Source: G020351775 sp039588335
Lineage (GTDB): Bacteria > Gemmatimonadota > Gemmatimonadetes > Gemmatimonadales > GWC2-71-9
Assembly (NCBI GenBank): GCA_039588335.1
Contig: JBDGZZ010000022.1
Span: forward strand, 1-64,000
Length of the DNA: 64,000 nucleotides
Direction: 5' to 3'
Shown piece after piece: positions 53,134 through 62,408 of this stretch. Positions within the stretch are counted from its first letter, which is position 1, and each line of letters begins with the position of its first letter. The position numbers and the translations under genes were made by a program. The notes beneath the pieces were generated by a model, which worked only from the letters and a program-made list of their open reading frames with translations, was not told the DNA's origin and ran no database searches.

Positions 53134-54954
53134 TCAGCTCTCCAACAAAGATTCGATTTCGGCAGTGATTTCGCGAACCTTGAACGGTTTGCCGGAAACC
53201 TTGGGAAGTCCAACTGCGGGCAGGAGATATGTACTTCGCAACATGGTCACGAGCTGCCCCGTGTTCATTTCCGGGACCAGGATGTGATTGAATCCCTGTA
53301 GCAGATCGCCCAGGTTGCGAGGGAATGGGTTCAGATAGCGGATGTGGATGTGCGATACCTTGCGGCCTTCACCTGTGGCTTTCTTGACTGCCTGCCGTAT
53401 GGGGCCGAAGGTGGATCCCCATCCTACGATCGCTATCTCTCCGCGTTGCGCTCCCAGTGTTACCTCCTGTGGCGGTATGTCGTCTGCTATGCCCGCCACC
53501 TTGGCAGTGCGTATCTCCAGCCCACCGATACGGTGCTCGAGTCCGGGAGTCCCCGGTATAGCCCACGGCCGGGCCAACGAGCCTTCGTTTCTCTGAAACG
53601 GCTGAAACCCTTCCGGATCTGTGCGGAACGGCACCTTGAACTCCGGAACCCTGTCGATGTCCGGGATGTGCCACGGTTCTGCAGCGTTGGCCAGGTACGC
53701 GTCAGTCAGTACCATGACGGGGGTCATGTATTTTGACGCCAGGCGGACCGCTTCGATGGCCACATCGAAGCAATCAGTAGAGGTGGCTGCGGAGAGAACC
53801 GGTAGCGGAGCATCCCCATTACGGCCGTAAACGGCCTGGTACAGGTCGGATTGCTCCGTCTTGGTCGGCATCCCGGTCGACGGTCCGGCACGTTGTGAGT
53901 TGATGACTATGAGCGGCAGCTCGGTGGCGATTGCCAACCCAAGAGCCTCGCCCTTCAGTGCAATCCCGGGTCCGGAGCTGGACGTGACTCCGAGCGAACC
54001 CGCGAAAGACGCGCCAATCGCCGAGCAAATCGCAGCGATCTCGTCCTCGGCCTGGAATGTGATCACACCGAACTCCTTCAAGCCGGCTAGCGTGTGCAGC
54101 AGAGGTGAAGCTGGGGTGATCGGATACGAACCGAACATGATGTTGAGGCCAGCGGCGCGTGCCCCGGCTAGCAGTCCCCAGGCGAGTGTTTGGGTCCCAG
54201 TCACGGTTCTGTATTCGCCAGGAGATATGTCTGCTTCGACTATGCTGTAACCAACGGCATAGTTGGGCATTTCGGCCGTTTCGCCGAATGCGTGACCTGC
54301 GTTCAGAGCTGCTATGTTGGCTTCAGCAATCTCGGGTAGCTCTTTGAACTTCTTGCGCAGCCAGTTGATCGTAACTTGCCGGTCTCTGTCATACATCCAC
54401 AGTGTGAGACCGAGGGTCCACATGTTACGGCTGCGGAGCGCCTCTTTTGAGCTGAGTCCGAATTCCCTGACTGCGTCCAGTGTGAGCCTGCCGATGTCCA
54501 GCGGAATGACCTGATAGGGCACCATCGAGCCGCTCTCGAGCGGATTGTCCTCGAATCCGGCTTTCTGGAGGTTCCTCCTGGTGAACGATCCCGAATCGAC
54601 AATGACCGTACCGCCCACCCGCAGGTCGTCCAGGTTGACCTTGAGCGCGGCTGGGTTCATTGCAACCAGAACGTCCAGTTCGTCACCGACGGTCGAGATG
54701 TCAGTCACACCGAAGTGAATCTGGAATGCGGAGACACCGAAGGTGGTTCCGGCCGGCGCCCGTATCTCTGCTGGGTAGTCAGGAAAGGTCGCAAGATCGT
54801 TCCCGACCATTGCCGTTTCCTGAGTGAACTGTGAGCCAGTGAGCTGCATACCGTCACCCGAATCTCCCGCGAAGCGGATGACCACCGTATCCCTGACCTC
54901 ACGCGGCAGCTTGCTGCGCAGATGCTCTGCGCGGACTCCATTGTCTGCAGCCAT
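53134..54954 (-). CDS. korA: second 2-oxoacid:acceptor oxidoreductase, gamma-alpha subunit
   Basis: 606 residues, fused gamma-alpha. The gamma domain is canonical: VIRFAGDSGDGMQLTGSQF, then PAEIRAPAGTTFGVSAFQIHF. The alpha domain has YPITPASPLLHTLAG, FQAEDEIAAICSAIGASFAG, SSGPGIALKGEALGL and NSQRAGPSTGMPTKTEQSDL. It is the first gene of a two-gene unit with korB. The 238 bases upstream hold GC-rich inverted repeats and the end of the vWA gene; no clear promoter is visible. Confidence 0.93.
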   Translation of the reverse strand: MAADNGVRAEHLRSKLPREVRDTVVIRFAGDSGDGMQLTGSQFTQETAMVGNDLATFPDYPAEIRAPAGTTFGVSAFQIHFGVTDISTVGDELDVLVAMNPAALKVNLDDLRVGGTVIVDSGSFTRRNLQKAGFEDNPLESGSMVPYQVIPLDIGRLTLDAVREFGLSSKEALRSRNMWTLGLTLWMYDRDRQVTINWLRKKFKELPEIAEANIAALNAGHAFGETAEMPNYAVGYSIVEADISPGEYRTVTGTQTLAWGLLAGARAAGLNIMFGSYPITPASPLLHTLAGLKEFGVITFQAEDEIAAICSAIGASFAGSLGVTSSSGPGIALKGEALGLAIATELPLIVINSQRAGPSTGMPTKTEQSDLYQAVYGRNGDAPLPVLSAATSTDCFDVAIEAVRLASKYMTPVMVLTDAYLANAAEPWHIPDIDRVPEFKVPFRTDPEGFQPFQRNEGSLARPWAIPGTPGLEHRIGGLEIRTAKVAGIADDIPPQEVTLGAQRGEIAIVGWGSTFGPIRQAVKKATGEGRKVSHIHIRYLNPFPRNLGDLLQGFNHILVPEMNTGQLVTMLRSTYLLPAVGLPKVSGKPFKVREITAEIESLLES

Positions 54955-55192
54955 TGCTAGGTTCTTCTCCTGGGTAACTGACCGAAAAGCCTCTCACACG
55001 GTTACCGAATCGGTCGAAGGAAGGTTCCAGTGCGAAGGGCCTGCAGAAAGGTACTTGGCTGTTGCCGTGTTAGACCAGCGGTAGTGCACGTATGGTGGGA
55101 TGGGCCCTGGAAATGGCTCCGCGTGAGTGGGCGGGCGAGAGGCGGGCGAACCGAGTCGACTCACCCGGTTCCACCCGCCCGACTCGCGGTTG

Positions 55193-55954
55193 CTACAGTC
55201 TCCTACTCCTCACTCTGAAGTCTACGTTGTCTTGGATCCAGCTCCACAAGGCATCCTGGTTGCCTTCCTCAAGGTCAGGATCAATCTGTTCTCGCCAACC
55301 GCTCATTACTTGGGCGTCAACGGTCCACATGCGGACTCTCCGGGTATCGATCTCACGTTCCCAAGCCACGCTGGTGGTTGGAGAACCATAGAGGAGCCGC
55401 ACGGTCACGCTACGTGAGAGGTATTCCAGCGGCGACAGGTTGATCTGCGCATAGGCGCTCTCGTTTGCGGCCGACGTAGTACCGCCCACAGCATCGGGCA
55501 CGCCGTCGCTGAGCACCACGATATTCAGCGGTGCCAAGATGAGACCTTGGCGCTTCACCAGCGTGGCAACGCGGTCGAAGAACGCGTTGAAGTCCGTGAA
55601 CGTATCTTCTGGAGGGAAGTGCTCACGCAACACGGTCGCAATCTCCTCGGCGTTCTTTCCCTGGAAAGCGTGAATCGGTTGGAACGATTTCGGTTCTCCA
55701 GGCCGGGCACCGCCTACCGATCCGACGAATACTGCCGAAGGTACTCTGAGTTCGCCCATTGCGTTCAAATGGCCGTACAGATAGGTGGATGCAAACTCTA
55801 TTGCATCCTCATAGTTGCCGGTGGATCGGAACGATCCACTCACATCGACCCCTATGACAAGCGTCGAGCGTGCCTGCCTCGCCGGTTGGTCCGTGGGAGT
55901 GCACGCTACAGACGCCGCCAGAGCGATCATCACGGCTCTGCGGAGTCGAATCAT
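55193..55954 (-). CDS. vWA-domain lipoprotein
   Basis: A 253-residue exported lipoprotein: a short hydrophobic leader ends in a lipobox-like ASVAC (Cys18). The mature part is a von Willebrand A domain with an intact metal-ion-dependent adhesion site: DVSGS near residue 37, a Thr in DTFTDFNAFFDR and Asp in LSDGVPD. No other domain is attached. Its start overlaps the stop of the upstream membrane-protein gene (ATGA), so the two are made together. A role in binding a partner at the membrane surface is inference. Confidence 0.8.
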   Translation of the reverse strand: MIRLRRAVMIALAASVACTPTDQPARQARSTLVIGVDVSGSFRSTGNYEDAIEFASTYLYGHLNAMGELRVPSAVFVGSVGGARPGEPKSFQPIHAFQGKNAEEIATVLREHFPPEDTFTDFNAFFDRVATLVKRQGLILAPLNIVVLSDGVPDAVGGTTSAANESAYAQINLSPLEYLSRSVTVRLLYGSPTTSVAWEREIDTRRVRMWTVDAQVMSGWREQIDPDLEEGNQDALWSWIQDNVDFRVRSRRL

Positions 55955-57222
55955 GCAGCACCTCCGTCGTGAAGTGGCTGAGGCGCCGCAGACCGAGGTG
56001 GCGGTGTGGCGGTCCGACCCGCTATCAGCTTCGGTGTCGCAATCAGTACGTCATTGATGGACCGGAAAGGCAACGAGAACATCGGTCGCGCGCCAATGGC
56101 CACAACGGCGAAGTTGACGGCCGCAGCAAAGAGCTGGAGCACCGGAAGCGAAAGCAATTCGAAGGCTGTCTGTGCTTCCTTCTTGAACCATTCCGACTCG
56201 GCCTTGAGCTGCAGAATCGGCGCCCGTAGCGGATCGGTGTGCGCAGGCATCTGGAGCGGACTCGTCGGGGTCTCCTGTCGGATCGTCTCGCGGGCGAGCA
56301 CCGCCACAAGAGCGGGCGTACCGTAGCGTCCGAACAGGAACCACGTCATGCCGCGGACGCCAATCCAGCCAAACGAAGCCAACATCAAGGTCGAGACGAG
56401 ACCCAGCTGTAGTCCCTCGTTTGTTTGTTGAGCGATCCACGGAGTGATCGCGTCGATCAACTCACGGTACAGGAAGATGACCTCGAAGAACATGACGAAG
56501 AGTTCCACGAAAGCCATCTGGATGATCCCGGCGTAGTCCTTCTTGCGCATGGCCTCAGCAAGCGCGAACACGCAGGCAAAGCTGCCCAGGACCAAGAAGA
56601 ACAGGAAGATCCACAGGATCGGGCCCAGCAGCCGGGCGTCGGGCTCGTACCCCGTGATGCCAGCCAGCACCTCTGTAAGTGTCGGCCGCAGGGTGTACAT
56701 GAATATCAACGCCTCTACTGCCGACCACAGCAGTAGAGCGAGGAAGGCGAGCCAAGGAACGCCCGGTTTGAAGTAGTTCCGGGAAGTCCAATCCAGCACC
56801 CGCATGGGAGACTGGATGGACCCCTTTATGACCGCACCGACCATCCCGACGGCCAGCCTGAGGAGTCCCCAGGTCCAGCCCACCGCCAGGACGAAGAGGC
56901 GGACAATCCCGGCCCAATAGAACCAGGCGCTACGGCCGGCGTCCCACCACGAAGTGAGCATTGCCGTCACGAAGCGGCCACGGTTCGACCGGAACGGAAT
57001 CGTGTAGAGCGATACCATGGTTATCCAGATACCACTCACGAGCAACAACACTGGCAGCAGCAGTACTATCCGCTTGAACAGTATCTCACCGGTGGATTCA
57101 CCATACCATATGAGGTTCACCATTGCCGCATGCCAGCCCGGAATCCAGGACACTGGTGCTGAGAGCGCATCTACCGCGCCTCGCCATTCATCCGGGACGA
57201 AGGCCTGGATGGAGTGAAGCAT
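55951..57222 (-). CDS. polytopic membrane protein coupled to a vWA lipoprotein
   Basis: A 423-residue protein with about six membrane helices, for example RIVLLLPVLLLVSGIWITMV, WLAFLALLLWSAVEALIFMY, LLGPILWIFLFFLVLGSFAC and LQLGLVSTLMLASFGWIGV. Between helices there are amphipathic, positively charged stretches, and the last 40 residues are Pro/Ala-rich and likely cytoplasmic. I do not recognise a transporter or enzyme family. ATG 57222 follows AAGGAG at nine-base spacing; the frame to 57345 is probably untranslated. It is the first gene of a two-gene operon. Confidence 0.72.
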   Translation of the reverse strand: MLHSIQAFVPDEWRGAVDALSAPVSWIPGWHAAMVNLIWYGESTGEILFKRIVLLLPVLLLVSGIWITMVSLYTIPFRSNRGRFVTAMLTSWWDAGRSAWFYWAGIVRLFVLAVGWTWGLLRLAVGMVGAVIKGSIQSPMRVLDWTSRNYFKPGVPWLAFLALLLWSAVEALIFMYTLRPTLTEVLAGITGYEPDARLLGPILWIFLFFLVLGSFACVFALAEAMRKKDYAGIIQMAFVELFVMFFEVIFLYRELIDAITPWIAQQTNEGLQLGLVSTLMLASFGWIGVRGMTWFLFGRYGTPALVAVLARETIRQETPTSPLQMPAHTDPLRAPILQLKAESEWFKKEAQTAFELLSLPVLQLFAAAVNFAVVAIGARPMFSLPFRSINDVLIATPKLIAGRTATPPPRSAAPQPLHDGGAA

Positions 57223-57598
57223 GATTTTGACACTCCTTCTTGCGAAACAGGTGAAAAGACAAACGCCGGAACGGCCCTGGGCCGTCCTCGGCATGTACGG
57301 ATCTTGTGGTTGTGACACAACAGTGCGGCCCGACTCGGCTGGCAACGATGAGCTAAATCACAGTTCTTCGGGTCATTGTCCTTGGGATATGTTCGGTGGG
57401 ATATTATGTGAAGGCCTTTAAATATTGCAATGACAAGTGCTTAGGTGAAGGCCCTTAATGTGGATAATAGGTGAACCCTGGGATTTGCGACCGAACTTGT
57501 AAGTCGATTCGTGGCGGTGCGGGCCCCGCGATGGCCTGGCCGGAAGGGTCAGTGTTACATACCGTGTGCAGGCGCTTTGTCGACTGAGGATTCTGAGT
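57223..57598. promoter_or_regulatory. 376-base divergent intergenic region with repeats and palindromes
   Basis: No gene is seen here. The region separates the membrane/vWA operon (leftward) from a serine hydrolase (rightward), so it should hold two promoters. ACGGCCCTGGGCCGT at 57271-57285 and GTTGTGACACAAC at 57309-57321 are perfect dyads. A direct repeat, GTGAAGGCCTTTAA at 57408-57421 and GTGAAGGCCCTTAA at 57445-57458, has starts 37 bases apart and an AT-rich stretch between. These are candidate operators; no regulator gene is nearby. Confidence 0.4.
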
Positions 57599-58801
57599 AT
57601 GAGCGATAATCGAAGAGTCTTTTCTGTAACGTTCCTGGTTCTTGCAGCAACGCTGGCTGTCCCCTCGTTCATAACGGCTCAGGTAGCGACCCCGAGCAGG
57701 GCTCGAATTGCGGAATCGACGTTTGCAGGACCGCTGGCCCGATTCGAGGAGCAGCTCAAACTCGATGTGGAGCAGGACGGGGTAGGGGCAGTCACGGCTG
57801 CAGTCATGATCGGAGATTCACTGGTGTGGGCGAGGGCCTTTGGCTGGGTGGATCGCGAGGCGGAGCGTGCGGCGGAGATAGAGACAATCTACCGAACGGG
57901 GTCGATCTCAAAGACCTTCACGGCGGTCCTGTTCATGCGATTGGTGGAGCGGGGAACCGTTGGCCTGGACGATCCGGTCGTAACATATCTGCCGGAGTTT
58001 GAGTTACTGGATGGGCCGCCTGAGGAGGTCCGATCCATCACGCTGCGTCAGCTCGCTAGTCACACAGGTGGTCTGATCAGGGAACCGGGTTTGGAGCACG
58101 CTGCGGCTGGCCCGATTGACCGCTGGGAGTCAAAGGTCCTCCAGTCCATTCCGATCACTTCGCTTCAGTCCACTCCCGGTGCGGAGTATTCCTACTCGAA
58201 TATTGGCTTCGGCATACTGGGCCTGGCGCTTTCGAGGGCCGCAAACAGGCCGTTCATGGAGCTGGTGCGAGAATTCGTGTTTGATCCGTTGGAGATGCGG
58301 AGTAGTACTTTTGTCGTTCCTCCGGGACTGGAAAGCCGCTTGGCTGTGGGCTACGCCAACCGACCCGATGGCAGCGTCAACGCTGAGCTGCCTGCTTTGG
58401 AGCATTCTGGGCGCGGCTATAAGGTGCCCAACGGCGGAGTCTACTCCACGGTGGAAGACCTGGGGCAGTTCATGGCAGGATTGAGTGGCAGTTCAGCCAC
58501 GGAACTCCTATCCGCCGACAGCAGGCGAGAGATGTTAGCTGTCCAGACTCCGGAAAGTCCGAGCCGAGGATATGGCTTGGGGCTTTCATTGCGAACTACG
58601 GAAACTGGAATCTGGCTTGCAGGACACGGCGGATCGGTAGCGGGCTACAACGCTTACATGGTGTTTGACCCCGACTCCAAGATTGGTGTCGTGCTACTCA
58701 GGAACTACAACCGGGGGGAGACCAACCTAGGCCGTGCGGCGTCCGGTTTGTTGGAGGAACTCGCAAGGGGAGTGCGGGGAGCGGGCGGAGGGGAGCTGTG
58801 A
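57599..58801 (+). CDS. exported serine hydrolase (class C beta-lactamase fold)
   Basis: A 400-residue protein with a signal peptide ending near PSFITAQ. The three active-site motifs are complete: SISK (SxxK, in YRTGSISKTFT), YSN (YxN, in YSYSNIGF) and HGG (in GHGGSVAGYN), as in class C beta-lactamases, D-peptidases and esterases. Length and style fit the periplasmic EstB/DD-peptidase-like group rather than true antibiotic-resistance enzymes; the substrate is unknown. It is convergent with the next gene, eight bases apart. Confidence 0.88.
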   Translation: MSDNRRVFSVTFLVLAATLAVPSFITAQVATPSRARIAESTFAGPLARFEEQLKLDVEQDGVGAVTAAVMIGDSLVWARAFGWVDREAERAAEIETIYRTGSISKTFTAVLFMRLVERGTVGLDDPVVTYLPEFELLDGPPEEVRSITLRQLASHTGGLIREPGLEHAAAGPIDRWESKVLQSIPITSLQSTPGAEYSYSNIGFGILGLALSRAANRPFMELVREFVFDPLEMRSSTFVVPPGLESRLAVGYANRPDGSVNAELPALEHSGRGYKVPNGGVYSTVEDLGQFMAGLSGSSATELLSADSRREMLAVQTPESPSRGYGLGLSLRTTETGIWLAGHGGSVAGYNAYMVFDPDSKIGVVLLRNYNRGETNLGRAASGLLEELARGVRGAGGGEL

Positions 58802-58809
58802 TTTCCCGT

Positions 58810-59973
58810 TCAGTGGAACTCAATAGCGTGTTTCGAAATCAAATCCCAATAGGTCAGGTAGCCTCCGTTGCGTGATTCGGTCACGAAGCTCTGTAGTGTT
58901 TGCAGCAATTGGGTGCTGTTGTAGCCCAGCACGTAGTTGGATGGGAGCCGGGAGTAACCCCGATTGAAGTAGCTCCGGATGATCACGGAACGCTGATCGA
59001 TTGGGAGTCCCTCAACCGTCTTGGCAAACGTGCCGAAGTCACCCTGACGCATCAAGTAAAACTCGACGTTGGACGTGTACAGCCCCGAAACGGTCTGTCC
59101 TAGGCCTGCTGCGTATTCCCCGATTGCAGCCAATGCATGGGGACCAGCGAGGTTGCCAACGACGGGAATTATGAGATTTCGATCCTGTAGCGCTTTTACG
59201 AATTGGAAGTCGTTCTCGCTGGCCAGGTAGTTTGCCTGCCGCCCAGTGAGGTCAGATTCAAGAAGGAGCTGCCGCAAGGTTGGATAGTCCCGACGGGGCG
59301 GCCGGTTGAAGCTCTGGAACCGCAGACTCAGCCCCGCGTTGATGAACGCGTCGTGGAACCGGGCGATCGTCATCAAGTCACCGGCTTCGAGGGGCAACCC
59401 GAAGCCGGTGACTCTTTCCGCAACTGTTACCCGCAGAGCCTCAACAAGAGTGAGATCGGGCTCTGTGGCGTCTACATACTCGATGAGTTCGTCAATTGAC
59501 CTGGCGTCCCACTCGCCCAGGTCTCGAGGTGGCGGTCGGCCGGTGAGGAGGCACAAATACTCGATTCTGTTGTGGCCAATCTCGAAGAGCGACTTAAACA
59601 GAAGGTGCTCGAGCAGGTTGTCGCGCCGGATGTCGATTATGAATGCGACGGTCGGTCGAATCTGTGCTATGTAGGAGAAGTTCTGACCGGGACCGACACC
59701 CACGTACACGCCACCACTTACCTCCAGCTCACGCAGCTTTCCTATGACGTGGAGGTACGACGTCTCGTTCGAAATTAGATTGTCAGTGTCGAAATAGCCG
59801 CCGGGCTCGGAAAGACTCTGTATGAGTCGGGCGAACTCAGTGGTCGCGACAGCCTGCTGTGTCGACCGACTGCGGTCCGGGTCGCCCTGGCCCTCCGCGC
59901 ACTGGCCGCCACAAGCGGCCAGGCCATACAGGAGCAACAGCCCCGTCTGGAGCGCATAGAATGTATTCTTCAT
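58810..59973 (-). CDS. unknown lipoprotein with methyltransferase-like motif
   Basis: A 387-residue exported protein with a lipobox, LAACGG (Cys21). After a short linker, residues near 88-120 read GGVYVGVGPGQNFSYIA...FIIDIRRDNLLEH, which resembles the glycine loop and acidic end of a SAM-dependent methyltransferase fold. The rest has alternating helices and strands and no second recognisable motif. A SAM enzyme outside the cytoplasm would be odd, so the fold may serve another ligand. No operon partner; it is convergent with the serine hydrolase. I do not recognise a named family. Confidence 0.65.
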   Translation of the reverse strand: MKNTFYALQTGLLLLYGLAACGGQCAEGQGDPDRSRSTQQAVATTEFARLIQSLSEPGGYFDTDNLISNETSYLHVIGKLRELEVSGGVYVGVGPGQNFSYIAQIRPTVAFIIDIRRDNLLEHLLFKSLFEIGHNRIEYLCLLTGRPPPRDLGEWDARSIDELIEYVDATEPDLTLVEALRVTVAERVTGFGLPLEAGDLMTIARFHDAFINAGLSLRFQSFNRPPRRDYPTLRQLLLESDLTGRQANYLASENDFQFVKALQDRNLIIPVVGNLAGPHALAAIGEYAAGLGQTVSGLYTSNVEFYLMRQGDFGTFAKTVEGLPIDQRSVIIRSYFNRGYSRLPSNYVLGYNSTQLLQTLQSFVTESRNGGYLTYWDLISKHAIEFH

Positions 59974-60027
59974 GCTGTGGTCCCAGTGGTCCTGAATGTT
60001 CTAGGTCCCGCTATTGCACGATTCGTT

Positions 60028-61182
60028 CTACCCAAGCGCCTGTTTGAAGTCGTCTATCACGTCGTCCGTGTGTTCGATTCCAACGGATACCCTTATCAAC
60101 TCGTCTGAGATCCCTGCCTTCTGGCGTTCCTCCGGCGAGAGACCCGAGTGTGATGTGGTTGCAGGCCGGGTCAGCAAGGTCTCGATGCCGCCGAGACTGG
60201 GGGCCACTATGGGCAAGCGCGTCTTTTCCATGAACTGATCCGCAGCGTCAACGCCACCGTGCAGCTCGAAGCTCAGCATTCCGCTGAATCCGTCGAACAT
60301 GCGCTTGGCCAGGGAGTTTGCTGGGTGACTCTCGAGCCCTGGATAGTTGACCTTCTTCACGGCCGGATGTTTCTCCAAGAACGAAGCTATCCCAAACGCA
60401 CTGCGGTTCTGGTAGGCCACTCGCACCGATAGTGTCTTGACTCCGCGATGAAGGAGGAAGCATGCGTGTGGGTCGAGCGTGCCTCCCAAATGGTTGAGCT
60501 TGTGCGTGATCTTCGTGATCAAGTCTGCACGACCGATCACAGCGCCGGCGACGATGTCCGAGTGTCCGTTCAAGTACTTCGTGCAACTGTGAAGCGATAG
60601 GTCGAATCCCCATTCGGACGGACGGAAGTTCATCGGGCTGGCGAACGTGTTGTCAATCAGCGTGATGAGTTCGTTTTCTTTCGCGAATTCCACTACGGCT
60701 TCGAGTTCCGGCACGTCCATGAGCGGATTGGCCATGGTCTCTACGTAAACCGCCTTGGTCGTAGGCTTGAGTTTGGCTTTCCACGAGTCAGGTGCGTCGC
60801 CCTCGATGAAGTCAAAAGAAATGCCGTATTCGCCAAGGTCCTTCGTCACCAGGTCGTAGGTCCCGCCATACAGACAGTTCTGTGCCAGCAGGTGGTCTCC
60901 GGAAGAGAGGATCGTGAGCAGAGACGTCGAAATGGCCGCCATGCCGCTCGATGTTACGAGGGCCGACTCGGCGTTTTCTAACGCCGCGAGCTTGCGATGC
61001 AAGGCCAGGTGGTTTGGCGTATTGTTGAGGCGAATGTACTTGATATCATGATAGCTCTTCTCCCCGACGTACTCGAACATGGCCGACTGAAAGATCGGCA
61101 TCGCCACGGCACCCCCAATTCGAGGGTTCGGCTCGCCAGCGTGGATGAGCTTGGTCTCAATGTGTCCTCGGTTTCCCGCCAT
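60028..61182 (-). CDS. trans-sulfuration PLP enzyme (cystathionine gamma-synthase/lyase type)
   Basis: A 384-residue fold-type I PLP enzyme of the Cys/Met metabolism family. The PLP lysine is in LSLHSCTKYLNGHSD, the cofactor tyrosine/arginine segment is present in altered form (HDIKYIRLNNTPN), and SLGGIETLLTRPATTSHSGLSPEER is the usual C-terminal substrate motif. Family members make cystathionine, cleave it, or split methionine; the exact reaction cannot be chosen from sequence. It is divergent from threonine synthase across 152 bases. Both act at the homoserine branch point of the aspartate pathway. Confidence 0.9.
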   Translation of the reverse strand: MAGNRGHIETKLIHAGEPNPRIGGAVAMPIFQSAMFEYVGEKSYHDIKYIRLNNTPNHLALHRKLAALENAESALVTSSGMAAISTSLLTILSSGDHLLAQNCLYGGTYDLVTKDLGEYGISFDFIEGDAPDSWKAKLKPTTKAVYVETMANPLMDVPELEAVVEFAKENELITLIDNTFASPMNFRPSEWGFDLSLHSCTKYLNGHSDIVAGAVIGRADLITKITHKLNHLGGTLDPHACFLLHRGVKTLSVRVAYQNRSAFGIASFLEKHPAVKKVNYPGLESHPANSLAKRMFDGFSGMLSFELHGGVDAADQFMEKTRLPIVAPSLGGIETLLTRPATTSHSGLSPEERQKAGISDELIRVSVGIEHTDDVIDDFKQALG

Positions 61183-61334
61183 GGGCTGTCCGTGCCTCCT
61201 CCGTCACCAAGGTGTTGGATGTGGGCTGCAGCAAGATCACAATTTAACTGTTTGAGCGTGGACTGCCGACATTCTCCAGTGTCGATTAGCTTCAGGCGTC
61301 TCCCTCTCGTTCGGTCTAGCCTCTGGAGCGTTGG

Positions 61335-62390
61335 ATGACGTGGCGTGGTGTAATAGAAGAGTTCCGTGACTACCTCCCGCTCGATCCGAGCATCAATGCT
61401 GTCACACTCCTGGAGGGAAACACGCCACTGCTGGAGGCCCCCAGGTTGGCGCAAATCCTTGGGTTTGAGGGCCGGTTATTCCTCAAGTGCGAAGGTCAGA
61501 ATCCCACTGGCTCCTTCAAGGACCGGGGCATGACCGTGGCCATCTCGGCGGCCGTGACACAGGGAGCGGAGGCGGTGATCTGCGCATCTACCGGCAACAC
61601 ATCGGCCGCGGCCGCAGCCTACGCTGCCAAGGCGGGGATGCAGGCTTTTGTCATCGTGCCTGATGGAAAGGTCGCGGCAGGGAAGCTCAGTCAGGCCGTG
61701 GTGCACGGTGCGCGGGTCGTTGCCATCTCGGGAAGCTTCGACGACGCGCTCACGATAGTGAGCGAGGTAGCGAAATCAGGTCGCGCGATAGTGGTGAACT
61801 CGATCAACCCCTATCGGATTCAAGGGCAAAAGACCGCCGCCTTCGAAATCTGTGGAGCGTTGGGGGGTGTGCCAGACTACCACTTCCTGCCCGTGGGGAA
61901 CGCCGGTAACATCACGGCGTACTGGCTCGGATATCGGGAGTACCATGAGGCTGGGATCACGGACCGGTGGCCAAGGATGATGGGATTCCAGGCCGAGGGC
62001 GCGGCGCCGATCGTACTAGGGCATGTGGTTACGGAACCCGAGACTGTGGCCACTGCGATCCGAATCGGGAATCCGGCAAGTTGGGAGGGCGCGGCAAAGG
62101 CGCGCGACGAGTCCGGTGGATTGATTGCATCGGTCACCGATGCGGAGATTCTGGAGTGTTATCGTGCGGTGGCAGCAACTGAAGGCGTCTTCTGCGAACC
62201 GGCGTCTGCGGCCTCGTTGGCCGGACTCAAGAAGATGGTTGGCACAGGCAAGATGGAACCGTCCGCGACCGTTGTCTGCACACTCACCGGCCACGGACTC
62301 AAGGACCCGGATACCGCTACCTGTGAGTCTCCCGCGCCACTAAGGGCCGGCGCGGACCTCGGCGACGTCAGCAGGGCATTGGATCTGTGA
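61335..62390 (+). CDS. thrC: threonine synthase
   Basis: Converts O-phosphohomoserine to threonine with PLP. 351 residues, the short bacterial form. NTPLLEAPRLAQILG opens the fold, the PLP lysine is in NPTGSFKDRGM, the phosphate loop is SVGNAGNIT-like (LPVGNAGNITAYW), and STGNTSAAAAAYAAKAG is the serine-rich cofactor loop. It starts at ATG 61335 with GGAG upstream and is followed 18 bases later by a nitrilase-family gene on the same strand. Confidence 0.94.
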   Translation: MTWRGVIEEFRDYLPLDPSINAVTLLEGNTPLLEAPRLAQILGFEGRLFLKCEGQNPTGSFKDRGMTVAISAAVTQGAEAVICASTGNTSAAAAAYAAKAGMQAFVIVPDGKVAAGKLSQAVVHGARVVAISGSFDDALTIVSEVAKSGRAIVVNSINPYRIQGQKTAAFEICGALGGVPDYHFLPVGNAGNITAYWLGYREYHEAGITDRWPRMMGFQAEGAAPIVLGHVVTEPETVATAIRIGNPASWEGAAKARDESGGLIASVTDAEILECYRAVAATEGVFCEPASAASLAGLKKMVGTGKMEPSATVVCTLTGHGLKDPDTATCESPAPLRAGADLGDVSRALDL

Positions 62391-62408
62391 GAGGGGGATG
62401 ATTTCACC

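Noticed and set aside
53343..53736. Open frames of about 130 codons antisense to the second korA
   Set aside because: Shadow of a confirmed gene with biased composition and no supporting signal.
54955..55192. tRNA or small RNA in the GC-rich inverted-repeat region upstream of the second korA
   Set aside because: There is no T-loop GTTCGAATC-like sequence or cloverleaf; only short GC-rich dyads including GAGTCGACTC are seen.
61183..61334. SAM-type riboswitch before the trans-sulfuration gene
   Set aside because: Neither strand shows the conserved SAM-riboswitch core; no strong stem was found.
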